Source of the DNA: Myxococcales bacterium
GTDB lineage: Bacteria > Myxococcota_A > Polyangia > Haliangiales > Haliangiaceae
Direction: 5' to 3'
Length of the DNA stretch: 64,000 nt
NCBI GenBank assembly: GCA_016716835.1
Contig: JADJUW010000002.1
Location: 248,001-312,000, forward strand
Below, one piece after another: positions 15,557 through 24,046 of the stretch. Within the stretch, counting starts at the first letter, position 1, and each line of letters starts with the position of its first letter. The position numbers were made by a program, and so were the translations under genes. Below the pieces are notes generated by a model. The model saw nothing but the letters and a program-made list of their open reading frames with translations, was not told the origin of the DNA and made no database searches.

Positions 15557-17817
15557 GTCGCGAAGAAATGCTTACGGCGGAGGCAGTCGCCGCGGTGTTG
15601 ATGGGTAAGCCGACGGCATCAGGTGGTTGGATGGCGCGCTGTCCGAGTCACGACGACCGTACGGCCAGTCTGAGCATCGCGGAGGGCGCAGGAGGCAAGC
15701 TGCTATTGAAATGCCACGCTCATTGCGAATTTGAAGACATTCTTGCCGCGGTCGACAACGAGTCTGCCCGCGAAGCCAGCAAAGCGCCGTCGAAGAAGCA
15801 GGGCTTCGGCGCGGCGTCGAGCAGCCCAATCGTTGCGACCTATGACTATTGCGACGTGAACGGCACGCTGCTCTACCAAGCGGTTCGCTCCGAGCCCAAG
15901 TCCTTCTGGCAACGCCGTCCCGATGGGAAGGACGGCTGGATTAACAACATGAAAAGCATCACACGCGTTCCGTATCGCCTCCCGGAGTGGTACGGCCAAA
16001 ACTCCAAGAAGCCTATCATCATAGTCGAGGGTGAGAAGGACGCGGACACAGTGTGCGCACTGGGGCTGCTGGGCACCACCGTTATGGGAGGGGCGTCGGC
16101 GTGGCGCGACGAACTGGCAGCTTGGTTCACCGATCGCACGGTCATAATTATCCCCGACAATGACGAGGCGGGCGAGAAGTTCGCAACGGCTGTTTACGCG
16201 TCGCTGGTCAATGTGGCTGCGTATGTAAAGATCGTTCGATTGCCGGGACTTGCAGAAAAAGGCGACATCAGCGACTGGGTGGAAGCTGGTGGAACGAAAA
16301 AGCAGTTGATTGAAATTTCCAAATCCACACCTCAACTTAGAGGGGGAGCGGCCATGTCAGAGACCATCGAAGTTGCCGAAGTTGACACATGCTTGCCACG
16401 GCCGCTGACTCGCGTAGGGACCACGCTTCCATTGTTTCCGCTTGATGCGCTGGGGCCGGTGCTGGGGGCTGCCGCTAAGGTGGCGGCAGAGTGTATCCAG
16501 GCCGATCCTGGTGTCTGCGGAACCTCAATCCTGGCCGCCGCCGCCTTGGCATGCCAGCCTCACGCCAACGTTGAACTAGATGGACGAACCTACCCGCTGT
16601 CGTTGTGGTTTCTCACCATCGCCGAATCAGGAGAGCGTAAGAGCGCTGTCGATAACCTCGTTCTAGTTCCGCATCGCGAGTATGAGGCGGTGCAGTGTGA
16701 GCGGCGCAGAATTGAGCGCGCCGACATCGAGCAGCGTATGCGTATTTATGACAACAACGTTTCCAGAATTGGCAAGGGAAAAAAGTCTGACCATGAAAGC
16801 GATGTAGCGGCTCTGAAGCAACTTGGCAAACGCCCCGAATTTCCACCAAGCGGCATACTGGTTATGGCTGAGCCAACTTTGGAATCTGTCCACAAAGAAT
16901 TCCTAGCTGGCGCCTCGTCCCTGGGCCTTTTCTCAGATGAAGGAGGTCAGTTCTTTGGCGGGTTTAGTATGGGGAAAGAGCATGCAATGGGGGCTATTTC
17001 CGGCTTGAGTAAGCTGTGGGACAACGGAAGCGGGGAACGCGTGCGAGCCAGCGAAGTACCTCAAGTCTATCGCAACCGACGGTTCTCCTCTCACCTAATG
17101 GTGCAAGGCATCATTGCCAACCGGGTATTTGGGAATTCGCTGTTGTCAGGTCAAGGGTTCTTGGCTCGAACTCTAGTCTGCAAGGCAAAGGCGATGGCGG
17201 GCACACGGATCTACAAACGCAAGGATGCAATGACCTCTCCGGAAGTTGAATTCTACTACAACGCAGTTAATACATTGTTTGGTCTGCCGTATCCGACGGC
17301 CGGCAAGTCCACCGGGGAGCTGAAGCCACGGACTATTGGTCTCTCTGAAGCAGCGACGTCGGAGTGGATTCGCGTGTACGACATGTTCGAGGCGGGCATT
17401 GTCGACAAGTATGCGACGATCAAGCCTTGGGCCAGCAAAGCAGCTGAGCAAGTCATCCGCATTGCCGGCGTACTTACGCTGTTCGAGAACCCGTACGCAA
17501 ACGAGATCCCCGAGGATGCGATCGTCCGGGCAACGAAAATCGTCATGTACTACATGGACTGCACGTTGGCTGAGACGGAGGAGACAGCCTTGCCCGAAGC
17601 GGTCCGCAACGCGCTCGGCATTTTGGCGTGGTGCAAGAAGAAAAAACTGACCGAGGTCACCTCTGAAGACACCTTGCATTACGGCCCAATCGCTACACGC
17701 ACGGCGTCGGTGCGCGATGCGGCGATGAAGGTGCTCGTTGAACACGGGTGGGCGGTTCAGCGCGGCGCGAAGAAGGCTTGGACCATTCGTATCGACGTGG
17801 ACAGCCGCGGCGAATGA
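15553..17817 (+). CDS. Toprim primase with DUF3987 helicase-like domain
   Basis: A 754-residue replication protein. Residues about 25-60 form a zinc-finger-like CPSHDD..LLKCHAHC region (CHC2-type). A Toprim domain follows with IIIVEGEKDADTV (catalytic Glu) and IIPDNDEAG (DxD-like). The C-terminal 450 residues resemble DUF3987, with the degenerate P-loop IAESGERKSAVDN and a FSDEGGQFFGG acidic motif. Such fusions prime and unwind DNA for plasmid, phage-satellite and island replication. It is coupled to the AlpA-like gene and is followed by a repeat-rich non-coding stretch that could hold an origin. Confidence 0.82.
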   Translation: MSREEMLTAEAVAAVLMGKPTASGGWMARCPSHDDRTASLSIAEGAGGKLLLKCHAHCEFEDILAAVDNESAREASKAPSKKQGFGAASSSPIVATYDYCDVNGTLLYQAVRSEPKSFWQRRPDGKDGWINNMKSITRVPYRLPEWYGQNSKKPIIIVEGEKDADTVCALGLLGTTVMGGASAWRDELAAWFTDRTVIIIPDNDEAGEKFATAVYASLVNVAAYVKIVRLPGLAEKGDISDWVEAGGTKKQLIEISKSTPQLRGGAAMSETIEVAEVDTCLPRPLTRVGTTLPLFPLDALGPVLGAAAKVAAECIQADPGVCGTSILAAAALACQPHANVELDGRTYPLSLWFLTIAESGERKSAVDNLVLVPHREYEAVQCERRRIERADIEQRMRIYDNNVSRIGKGKKSDHESDVAALKQLGKRPEFPPSGILVMAEPTLESVHKEFLAGASSLGLFSDEGGQFFGGFSMGKEHAMGAISGLSKLWDNGSGERVRASEVPQVYRNRRFSSHLMVQGIIANRVFGNSLLSGQGFLARTLVCKAKAMAGTRIYKRKDAMTSPEVEFYYNAVNTLFGLPYPTAGKSTGELKPRTIGLSEAATSEWIRVYDMFEAGIVDKYATIKPWASKAAEQVIRIAGVLTLFENPYANEIPEDAIVRATKIVMYYMDCTLAETEETALPEAVRNALGILAWCKKKKLTEVTSEDTLHYGPIATRTASVRDAAMKVLVEHGWAVQRGAKKAWTIRIDVDSRGE

Positions 17818-17826
17818 AGGGCCGGT

Positions 17827-17914
17827 GCTAGGTTGCTAGGTTTGCTAGCTCGGCTACAACGTCGGGTCATTTGGCGCGTGAAACGAGAGTACTTAGCAGA
17901 ACTAGCAACCTAGC
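17827..17914 (+). repeat. Inverted repeat with TTGCTAG iterons, candidate origin or terminator
   Basis: GCTAGGTTGCTAG (17827-17839) is the exact reverse complement of 17902-17914, and similarity continues about eight bases inward with mismatches. The left arm itself is built of direct TTGCTAG units. It starts 10 bases after the primase stop. It could be a replication origin recognised by the primase/helicase or a transcription stop; no T-run follows. Confidence 0.5.
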
Positions 17915-18085
17915 AGCGTGGGGCCTGCCATGCGTGCTTCCGACAGCCCTGACATCTTGGGGCGAGCAGCCAATGGCAACACGATGGTTAGCCTTACCTC
18001 TAGCCATCGTGGACCGGGTTGGTTCCTACGTCCCGCAGCTGCATGGCTCTGGTAGAAGTCGGTATCGGTTCCCGATTGTAGATGG

Positions 18086-18125
18086 AGACCGAGCGCGGCC
18101 GAAATTTTTCTGGTGAAATTGGATC
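18086..18125 (+). repeat. Dispersed repeat, copy 1
   Basis: Thirty-three bases (from AGACCGAGCGCGGCCG to TCTGGTGAAA) are identical to 30139-30171, followed by a single mismatch region and GGATC in both copies. Weaker similarity extends upstream (GGTAGAAGTCGGTA in both) and downstream. Both copies sit in gene-free regions of the island. Confidence 0.75.
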
Positions 18126-18578
18126 CGGGCGACCCGCGCCCGCAACTACGACGCCGTTAATCGTCTGGGCGAACCAGCGGCCACAGCTATACGTCCAACA
18201 CCAGGGTACGAACGACGTAGTTTGCCTATGGCCAGCGCGGCCGAGCCACGTCGTCTCTCGAATGGCGCGGGAACCATCTCAGTAAAACACTCGGTGCGGC
18301 TGGCGCGGTGCGTAGACCTGCCACGCGCCGTCGAAAACGAAGAGGTGTTTACCAGACAACCGCGGAACCCACGGCGTAAGGTTGAGAGTCAACGTAGACG
18401 ATGTCTGCCTTACTAGACAACGGCGACGACGCGTGTCGTGGGACTGGCGTTCTCGGCTCGCACCTTCCTAGAAACCACTGCTCGACCGAGAGTTGGTTGC
18501 AGATCTCCCTCGAAAAATTTTGTTGGCAACACCGAGGCATCGCAATTAAACTAAAAAAGAACAAAAGGAGTTCGAACC

Positions 18579-18782
18579 ATGGCAAAACCAAAAAACAGCG
18601 GGAAAGAATGGACGGCAACTGACAGAGCAGCGCTAGATCGTCTGGCCCGTGGAAACACTCCTACGCGAGTCATTGGACTAAAGCTTGAGCGCTCGCCGTC
18701 CGCGGTTCAGTCGCAAGCAAGCAAGCAGAATACTTCGCTTAAGCCCACCAATCAATCACCTCGGCCCGGCAAGCGGAAATAG
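18579..18782 (+). CDS. Small basic Myb/HTH-like protein
   Basis: A 67-residue basic protein: EWTATDRAALDRLARGNTPT then RVIGLKLERSPSAVQSQA, a homeodomain/SANT-like helical pair, and a KPTNQSP tail. Short proteins of this pattern (conserved ending SLKPTNQSP) are common and uncharacterised in bacteria and are likely to bind DNA. AAAGGAG lies 9 bases before the ATG. The next gene starts 3 bases after the stop. Confidence 0.75.
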   Translation: MAKPKNSGKEWTATDRAALDRLARGNTPTRVIGLKLERSPSAVQSQASKQNTSLKPTNQSPRPGKRK

Positions 18783-18785
18783 CAT

Positions 18786-19718
18786 TTGCCTAGTTTATCC
18801 AGGAATGGTCCATGCCACTGTGGTTCTGGCAGGAAATACAAGAGATGTCATGCAATCGTTGATGAGATGCAAAGCACCCCTTGTGCTGCGCCGTCGCCGA
18901 AAAAGTTCGCCTCTCCTGATGCCACCGCTAGTGTCGAAATCGCTGACGCAATGCATCGACTCGGACAGTTGATATCACTGGCGCCGGGACCGTACCATGG
19001 GAAAAGCTCGATGCAACCGCAGCCTCGTGAGCTGTACAACTGGGAGATCGTTGCACCAGCGATGGTTTTCAGTGCGGTGAGCTGTGCGCTGTCTCTGATT
19101 TCTCTTGCAGGTGCGGACGCACCGAGAAGGGAACAGGACGCGTTTGTTCTCACTCGCCGACTTTTCGAACATCTAATCCAATTTTCCTGGATTGCAATCG
19201 ACCCCACGACTCATTGCAAACGCTGGGTCGACGACGACACCTTCTATCGAGTAAAGACCCACAAGCGCCTAAACGAGATAGGTAAGCCTCAGCTTGACCA
19301 GACGCAAATGGATGAACTTGCATCGCTACCCGGCAAAAAATTGCCAAATTTACTGGAGTTAACCAAGGAAGTAGCTGCTCACTGGGATCCTATTTTGCAA
19401 ACACCTCGCCCTGATGTGGGGTTTGAGTTGATCTATGCGGTAATCTACCCTTACTCAAGTTTGTATGCGCATCCGAGCCCAAGAAGTTTGTCGCCCTACG
19501 TAGTCGGTGTTGACGCCGATGGGACCTTTAGAATTGGATTCGATAAGTTGGGACCAGTAAATTACAGCGCTTACACACTCGCACCGACGATTATGGCACT
19601 TTTACTGTTGGTCTCGAGCCGAGTGCAAGGATTTCCCAAAGCTGTCGATGTCAAAAAAATATATACGGCGAATCAAATTGTTCAAGCAAACTCCCACACT
19701 AACCATGTAGATCTGTAA
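18786..19718 (+). CDS. SEC-C motif protein with DUF5677-like domain
   Basis: A 310-residue protein starting at TTG. The N-terminus RNGPCHCGSGRKYKRCH is a SEC-C zinc-binding motif of the kind found at the SecA C-terminus and in many accessory proteins. The remainder looks like DUF5677 (RRLFEHLIQFSWI, YSSLYAHPSPRS), a helical domain often found in defence or accessory loci, of unknown function. The TTG start is required to keep the SEC-C motif. Codon use is poorer in G/C than the host flanks. It may be an independent accessory gene of the island. Confidence 0.7.
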   Translation: MPSLSRNGPCHCGSGRKYKRCHAIVDEMQSTPCAAPSPKKFASPDATASVEIADAMHRLGQLISLAPGPYHGKSSMQPQPRELYNWEIVAPAMVFSAVSCALSLISLAGADAPRREQDAFVLTRRLFEHLIQFSWIAIDPTTHCKRWVDDDTFYRVKTHKRLNEIGKPQLDQTQMDELASLPGKKLPNLLELTKEVAAHWDPILQTPRPDVGFELIYAVIYPYSSLYAHPSPRSLSPYVVGVDADGTFRIGFDKLGPVNYSAYTLAPTIMALLLLVSSRVQGFPKAVDVKKIYTANQIVQANSHTNHVDL

Positions 19719-19862
19719 ACGCATTTGTGATTGAGAGTTCAATCGTCAGCATCAGCTGCGCCATGATGGTCCGATTCACAGCCGCTGAGCGCTATCGCGA
19801 GGCCATAAATTGCGATCACAACGGTTTTGGGAAGTTGTCGCATTTACTGAACGTTATCAGAG

Positions 19863-19903
19863 TTGACAAGTCCACTGCAATAACCTACTACATGTAATAG
19901 TAG
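19863..19903 (+). promoter_or_regulatory. Promoter with overlapping BlaI/CopY-type operator
   Basis: TTGACA at 19863-19868 is followed after 17 bases by TACTAC (19886-19891) as a weak -10. Over that -10 lies an inverted repeat, CTACTA and TAGTAG separated by seven bases (19885-19903), with TACATGTA-like symmetry at its centre. This is where a BlaI/CopY repressor encoded immediately downstream would be expected to bind. Confidence 0.55.
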
Positions 19904-19929
19904 ATGGCACGACAAAGGAGAATCTGGCT

Positions 19930-20346
19930 GTGACATTTCGCCTGCGTTCAGGGAAAAAAGGGTTAGAGCTGCGGCTCCATGATCTGGAAGCCGCTATCAT
20001 GGACATTGTGTGGAGCAAGCAGTTAACGGCATTCGCCGTACTCGATGTGCTCACCGTGCTCGAAAAAAAGCGAGGGATTGCTTACACCACCGTGATGACG
20101 ACGGTTGGACGCCTTTACGAAAAAGGGTTGCTATCGCGTGAGCGCGATGGCAAGCGCTATCGCTATTCGCCCAAATTAACCCGCGAGCAATTCTTAGAAG
20201 CAACGGCGCGCACCGTGCTCAATGAGGCCGTAGGTAGCCACCAGGCCTTAGCCATGCTGGCCGAAAAAGTCTCAGAGGCATCGGCGGGCGAGCTCGATGA
20301 GCTTGAGGCACTTATCTCGCAGCGTCGCGAGGAGCTTGAGACGTGA
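19930..20346 (+). CDS. BlaI/MecI/CopY-family repressor
   Basis: A 138-residue winged-helix repressor: LHDLEAAIMDIVW, TTVMTTVGRLYEKGLLSRERDGKRYRYSP is the family's recognition helix and wing, and the C-terminus is the dimerisation helix pair (LDELEALISQRREE). Start is GTG with AAAGGAG upstream. BlaI/MecI are inactivated by a membrane protease, CopY by metal exchange; the CopY C-terminal Cys motif is absent here, so the BlaI mode (proteolysis) is more likely. It precedes and overlaps (GTGA) the M56 protease gene, and heads the Czc operon. Confidence 0.88.
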   Translation: MTFRLRSGKKGLELRLHDLEAAIMDIVWSKQLTAFAVLDVLTVLEKKRGIAYTTVMTTVGRLYEKGLLSRERDGKRYRYSPKLTREQFLEATARTVLNEAVGSHQALAMLAEKVSEASAGELDELEALISQRREELET

Positions 20347-21365
20347 GCGAGGTGGCATTTCCATTGCTGGGTGCGGCCATCGTGATGTTGTTGGTATTGC
20401 CAGCATGTGCCTTAGTTGCCAAGGCCGCGCTCATGTTGCTGGAGCGCCATGAGGCACGCGGCCCATTGCACGGCTTGGCCGCGCGGTATGTTGTCCTCAC
20501 AGCTGCGAGCATCCTGCCGCTAGCGTGGTTTCTTTCTGCGGGCTTGCATCAGGCCGAGGCCGGCGAGTCGGTGCTCGCGTGTCTGTTTGATCATCATACC
20601 GCAGAGCTGTGCTTTGAGCCGGGGTTGTTTGCCTTGACGCTTGCGCTAGTGGTGGTGGGACTTGGTGTTGCCACTATGGAACGCCACGCCGCCCCGCGCG
20701 CCTCGCTCGTGCCCGAAGCCGCAGAGCTGGCGCGACGTCTTGAGGGTATTGTTCAGACGCATGCGGAGCTGAACGACTTGCAAGGGCGCATACGAATTGT
20801 CGACGTGCATGGGTTCTCGCTGAGCACAACAGGACTAATTCGGCCAACCATAGTCATTGGTCTAGCGTATGCAGCGAGCATTTCAGATGCCATGCTTGCT
20901 AGCGCGCTGGGGCATGAAGGCGAGCACGTCCGGTCGCGCGATCCACTGCGCTACTTCATTCTTAACCTCGCGCTGGCGATAAATCCATGTAGCCGTTTTT
21001 TATTGGCGCCACATGCGACGCGTTGGTATGCCGCGCGCGAGGTGCATTGTGATCGCGAAGCGGTGATACGCGGTGCTTCTCCACTGTCGCTCGCAGAGGC
21101 TATTGTGCGCGCGGCGCGGCCGAGTGTTCGCGAGTTGGTGGCGCTTGGTGCGCGTGAGACCGCGGTCCTCAAATTTCGGATTGGGATGCTGTTTGCGTTC
21201 GCCGAGCATGCGCCGACGCGCTGTTGCCATCGCAGCATCTCGGCGTTTCCCGTGGCATTTGCTTTGCTTATTATCGCGCTGTTGTTGCCGCATCAGACAG
21301 GCACGGCGGCGCTTGATGCGATTCATGTCGGCGCAGAACACGCGCTTACCTACTTTTGGCAATGA
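20343..21365 (+). CDS. BlaR1/MecR1-like M56 membrane metalloprotease lacking a sensor domain
   Basis: A 340-residue M56 peptidase. Hydrophobic segments lie near 6-32, 49-68, 93-112, 204-221 and 302-317. The zinc motif HEGEH (191-195) and the downstream Glu233/Asp237 of REVHCDRE are intact, so it should be catalytic. Unlike BlaR1 it has no penicillin-binding sensor; only about 23 residues follow the last membrane segment. GTG start overlaps the repressor stop. By family logic it would cleave the BlaI-like protein on receiving an envelope signal. The following czc genes suggest the signal is metal-related; this is inference. Confidence 0.8.
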   Translation: MSEVAFPLLGAAIVMLLVLPACALVAKAALMLLERHEARGPLHGLAARYVVLTAASILPLAWFLSAGLHQAEAGESVLACLFDHHTAELCFEPGLFALTLALVVVGLGVATMERHAAPRASLVPEAAELARRLEGIVQTHAELNDLQGRIRIVDVHGFSLSTTGLIRPTIVIGLAYAASISDAMLASALGHEGEHVRSRDPLRYFILNLALAINPCSRFLLAPHATRWYAAREVHCDREAVIRGASPLSLAEAIVRAARPSVRELVALGARETAVLKFRIGMLFAFAEHAPTRCCHRSISAFPVAFALLIIALLLPHQTGTAALDAIHVGAEHALTYFWQ

Positions 21366-21373
21366 GGCTCCAT

Positions 21374-22813
21374 ATGGCTACATTTAATTCGATCTGTTTG
21401 TCGTTTATTACTACTGGTCATAGTAGCAAGTTGCTTGTGATCGCATGCTCGCTGCTGGTTGGCGCGTGTGCACGTTCTTCAAATATGCGCGGCAGTGCTG
21501 ATCGTGCAGAAACGCCACCTCCTCATTTGCGCGACGTTGTCGAAGGTAGTGCCGATGATGGGCATCCAGAGCATGCGGCGCCAGTGCCCGATCCTGCCGC
21601 AAGCGGAGAGGTATCGCTCGGCGGCATTTTTGCCTATGCAGACGTGCACTCACCCGTGCTCGCCGTGGCGCGCAGCACGCGTTCACGGGCAGAAGCGGCG
21701 CGAGCGGCAGCATTGCCGCTGTTGCCGGGCAATCCCGAACTTACCGTGGCCGTGGGTTCCTTGCGCAGCTCTGCGGAGTTTGGCAACGATGTCGAAATTT
21801 CTCTCATGCAGCCAATCCAGATCTCCGGCGTGCGCGGCTTGCGACTTGACGCGGCCGATCGCATGGGTGAGCTAACCGACGCCGAAATCGAAGAAATTCG
21901 TTGGTTTGTTCACTGCGACATTCATGCCGCGTTTCATCAGGCACTCGTCGAACAAGCGCGTGTGCGCTTGGCGGAACGCGTGGTGGAATTTCAAGCGGAG
22001 GTGCTGCGCGTTGTTGAGAGTCAGATACGCGCTGGTGAAGCCGCGCCGCTTGCGTTGCGCCTAGCCCAAGCCGAAGTGGCGCAAGCGCGACAAGTTTTGG
22101 TCGCCGAACAGCAAGCATTTTTAGCGGCGCGAATTCGACTGGCACAACTCGCGGGGTGGCCGGTGGCGACGCCGCCCATGCCGGGCGGCAGCGTCGATAC
22201 GCCGACGGAGCCGCCAGCATATGAACGCCTGCTTGAGGTGGCGCGTGGGCAGTTGCCAAGCCTGCGCACAGGTGCGGCGCGTGTTAGCGAGGCGCAGGCG
22301 CGGGTCGCGATGGCCAAGCGCGACGTTTGGCCGCGGCCATCGCTTGGCGTGCAGTACCGCCGCGAAGGTGGCGTTGCAAATGAAACGGATTTGGTTACGT
22401 TGTTAGGTGTTATCTCGCTTGAGATTCCAAGTTTTCAGCGCAACCAGGGCGAACGCGCACATGCGCGCGCCGATGCCACCATTGCCGAGGCTGAGTTATC
22501 GGCGATGTCGCGTCTGCTCGACGGCCAAATTGCCGAAGCGCGTAGCGCCGTGGTGGCGGCCGCTAGTCGTATGCGAGCCTACGGCACTGATATTTTGCCG
22601 CGATTCGAAGAAAACCTAGCGTTGCTTCGCCGCTCGTTTGAACTGGGAGAAATCGACATTCTCGCGCTATCAACTGGCCGCGAGCGGTTCCTGCGCATTC
22701 AGAGCGACGCGCTTGCCGCACAACTTGATTACTTTGTCGCCTTGGCCAGCCTCGAACGAGTGGTCGGCGTTGATTTGTGGCGCGACGATCATCACCAGGA
22801 GAGCAACCCATGA
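21374..22813 (+). CDS. czcC: TolC-family outer-membrane factor, CzcC-like
   Basis: A 479-residue outer-membrane factor. The signal peptide ends in a lipobox (LLVGAC), as in many OMFs. Two long TolC-type helical repeats follow (RSTRSRAEAARAAALP; RVSEAQARVAMAKRDVWP), with LGVQYRREGG as a typical strand. It would form the outer-membrane channel for the CzcBA pump. Start at ATG 21374 is favoured over TTG 21356. Its stop overlaps the adaptor start (ATGA, 22810-22813). Confidence 0.82.
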   Translation: MATFNSICLSFITTGHSSKLLVIACSLLVGACARSSNMRGSADRAETPPPHLRDVVEGSADDGHPEHAAPVPDPAASGEVSLGGIFAYADVHSPVLAVARSTRSRAEAARAAALPLLPGNPELTVAVGSLRSSAEFGNDVEISLMQPIQISGVRGLRLDAADRMGELTDAEIEEIRWFVHCDIHAAFHQALVEQARVRLAERVVEFQAEVLRVVESQIRAGEAAPLALRLAQAEVAQARQVLVAEQQAFLAARIRLAQLAGWPVATPPMPGGSVDTPTEPPAYERLLEVARGQLPSLRTGAARVSEAQARVAMAKRDVWPRPSLGVQYRREGGVANETDLVTLLGVISLEIPSFQRNQGERAHARADATIAEAELSAMSRLLDGQIAEARSAVVAAASRMRAYGTDILPRFEENLALLRRSFELGEIDILALSTGRERFLRIQSDALAAQLDYFVALASLERVVGVDLWRDDHHQESNP

Positions 22814-24036
22814 TTCGCTTCGTACACTCACTATTCATCATTTTCTTGTGTGTCGCGTGCGGTAAGTCGGCAGACAAACCGGACGAGCATGCTGACGAAA
22901 AAGGCGGCCACAAAGAGGAAGGCCATGAAGAAGGCCACAAAGAGGAAGGCCATAAGGAAGAAGGCCACAAAGAAAGTGAAGGCGAGGGGGAAGATGAGCA
23001 CGAAGGGGAAATTCGCGTCTCCGCCGAGGCCCTTGAGCGCGCTGGCATCCGCGTGGCAGTGATCGAGCGCCGTGCGCTAATAGGCGGCTTGGCGATTCCA
23101 GCAGAAATTCAATTTGAGCCGAGCAGCACCGCGCATGTAAGTCCGCTGGTGCCAGGTCGCATTACGCGCGTTGCGGTGGCGCTTGGCGATCGCGTTAAGC
23201 GTCGTCAGCTCTTGGGCATCGTCGCCTCGAGCGATGTTTCGACCGCGCGCGCGCAGCTCGGCCAAGCGCGGGCACGGCTTACCGCGGCAGAGGCGACGCT
23301 GAAACGCCAACAACAACTATCCACTGAAGGCATCGGTGCGCAACGCGATGTGATTGCCGCTGAGTCGCTAGTCGCCGAGCTAAAAGCGGAAGTCGAAGGC
23401 GTGCGGCGACAGCTTTCTGTGTTTGGTTCCGGCAGTGCGGGAGAATTAGCGCTGACCTCGCCGATCGACGGTGTGGTCGTTGCCGTCAACGGTACCCTTG
23501 GCGAGACCGCAACGCCTGACGAACCTGCCTTTATCGTCACAGATCCAACCAAGGTTTGGGTGCGAGGCAATGTGCCCGAGCTTGAGTTGAGCCGGCTTGT
23601 CGCAGGATCTGCCGTGGTCGTGCGATTGCATGCATTTCCCGAGCTTTCCATGGCTGGCACGATTTCCTATATTGCGCCTGCGCTCGATGAATCGACGCGG
23701 GCATTGCCTATACGCGTTACGCTAACTGCGCCAGATGCGCGCTTGCGCAGCGGGCTGTTTGGTAGCATTGAACTCTTGGGTGGAAGTGCCGATGAGCGCG
23801 TACTCGTCGTGCCCGCAGATGCCGTAGCCACCATTGAAGGTCAAACGGTGGTGTTTGTGCCCGCAGATGAGCCAAATACGTTTAGGCCACAGCCAGTTGC
23901 GCTGGGGCGCCGCGCGGGCGGTTTGTTCGAGCTTGTCTCCGGGCTAAAAGAAGGCGACTCGCTCGCCGTCAGCGGGGCATTTACGCTCAAGAGCGCGGCA
24001 AGCACCGGCGAGCTATCCGAAGGCCACGCGCACTAA
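22810..24036 (+). CDS. czcB: RND periplasmic adaptor with His-rich N-terminus, CzcB-like
   Basis: A 408-residue membrane-fusion protein. A lipobox (FLCVAC) is followed by a tandem His/Glu/Lys repeat (units of GHKEE, residues about 30-60), a likely Zn-binding tether. Then come a barrel-sandwich start (VSPLVPGRITRVAVALGDRVKRRQLL), a helical hairpin (LGQARARLTAAEATLKRQQQL) and a beta-barrel (LALTSPIDGVVVAVNG). CzcB links CzcA to CzcC and may deliver periplasmic metal. Start at ATG 22810 with AGGAG upstream. Confidence 0.85.
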   Translation: MIRFVHSLFIIFLCVACGKSADKPDEHADEKGGHKEEGHEEGHKEEGHKEEGHKESEGEGEDEHEGEIRVSAEALERAGIRVAVIERRALIGGLAIPAEIQFEPSSTAHVSPLVPGRITRVAVALGDRVKRRQLLGIVASSDVSTARAQLGQARARLTAAEATLKRQQQLSTEGIGAQRDVIAAESLVAELKAEVEGVRRQLSVFGSGSAGELALTSPIDGVVVAVNGTLGETATPDEPAFIVTDPTKVWVRGNVPELELSRLVAGSAVVVRLHAFPELSMAGTISYIAPALDESTRALPIRVTLTAPDARLRSGLFGSIELLGGSADERVLVVPADAVATIEGQTVVFVPADEPNTFRPQPVALGRRAGGLFELVSGLKEGDSLAVSGAFTLKSAASTGELSEGHAH

Positions 24037-24046
24037 GGAATTTGCC

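Larger units (their letters stand above)
17818..18578. other. Non-coding stretch after the primase
   Basis: About 760 bases with only short, unsupported frames. It holds an inverted repeat with iteron-like TTGCTAG units (17827-17914), one copy of a dispersed repeat (core 18086-18125) and, at its right end, AAAGGAGTT as the ribosome-binding site of the next gene. A weakly conserved segment (about 18222-18290) resembles 30310-30380 when translated, suggesting a decayed gene. Confidence 0.5.
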
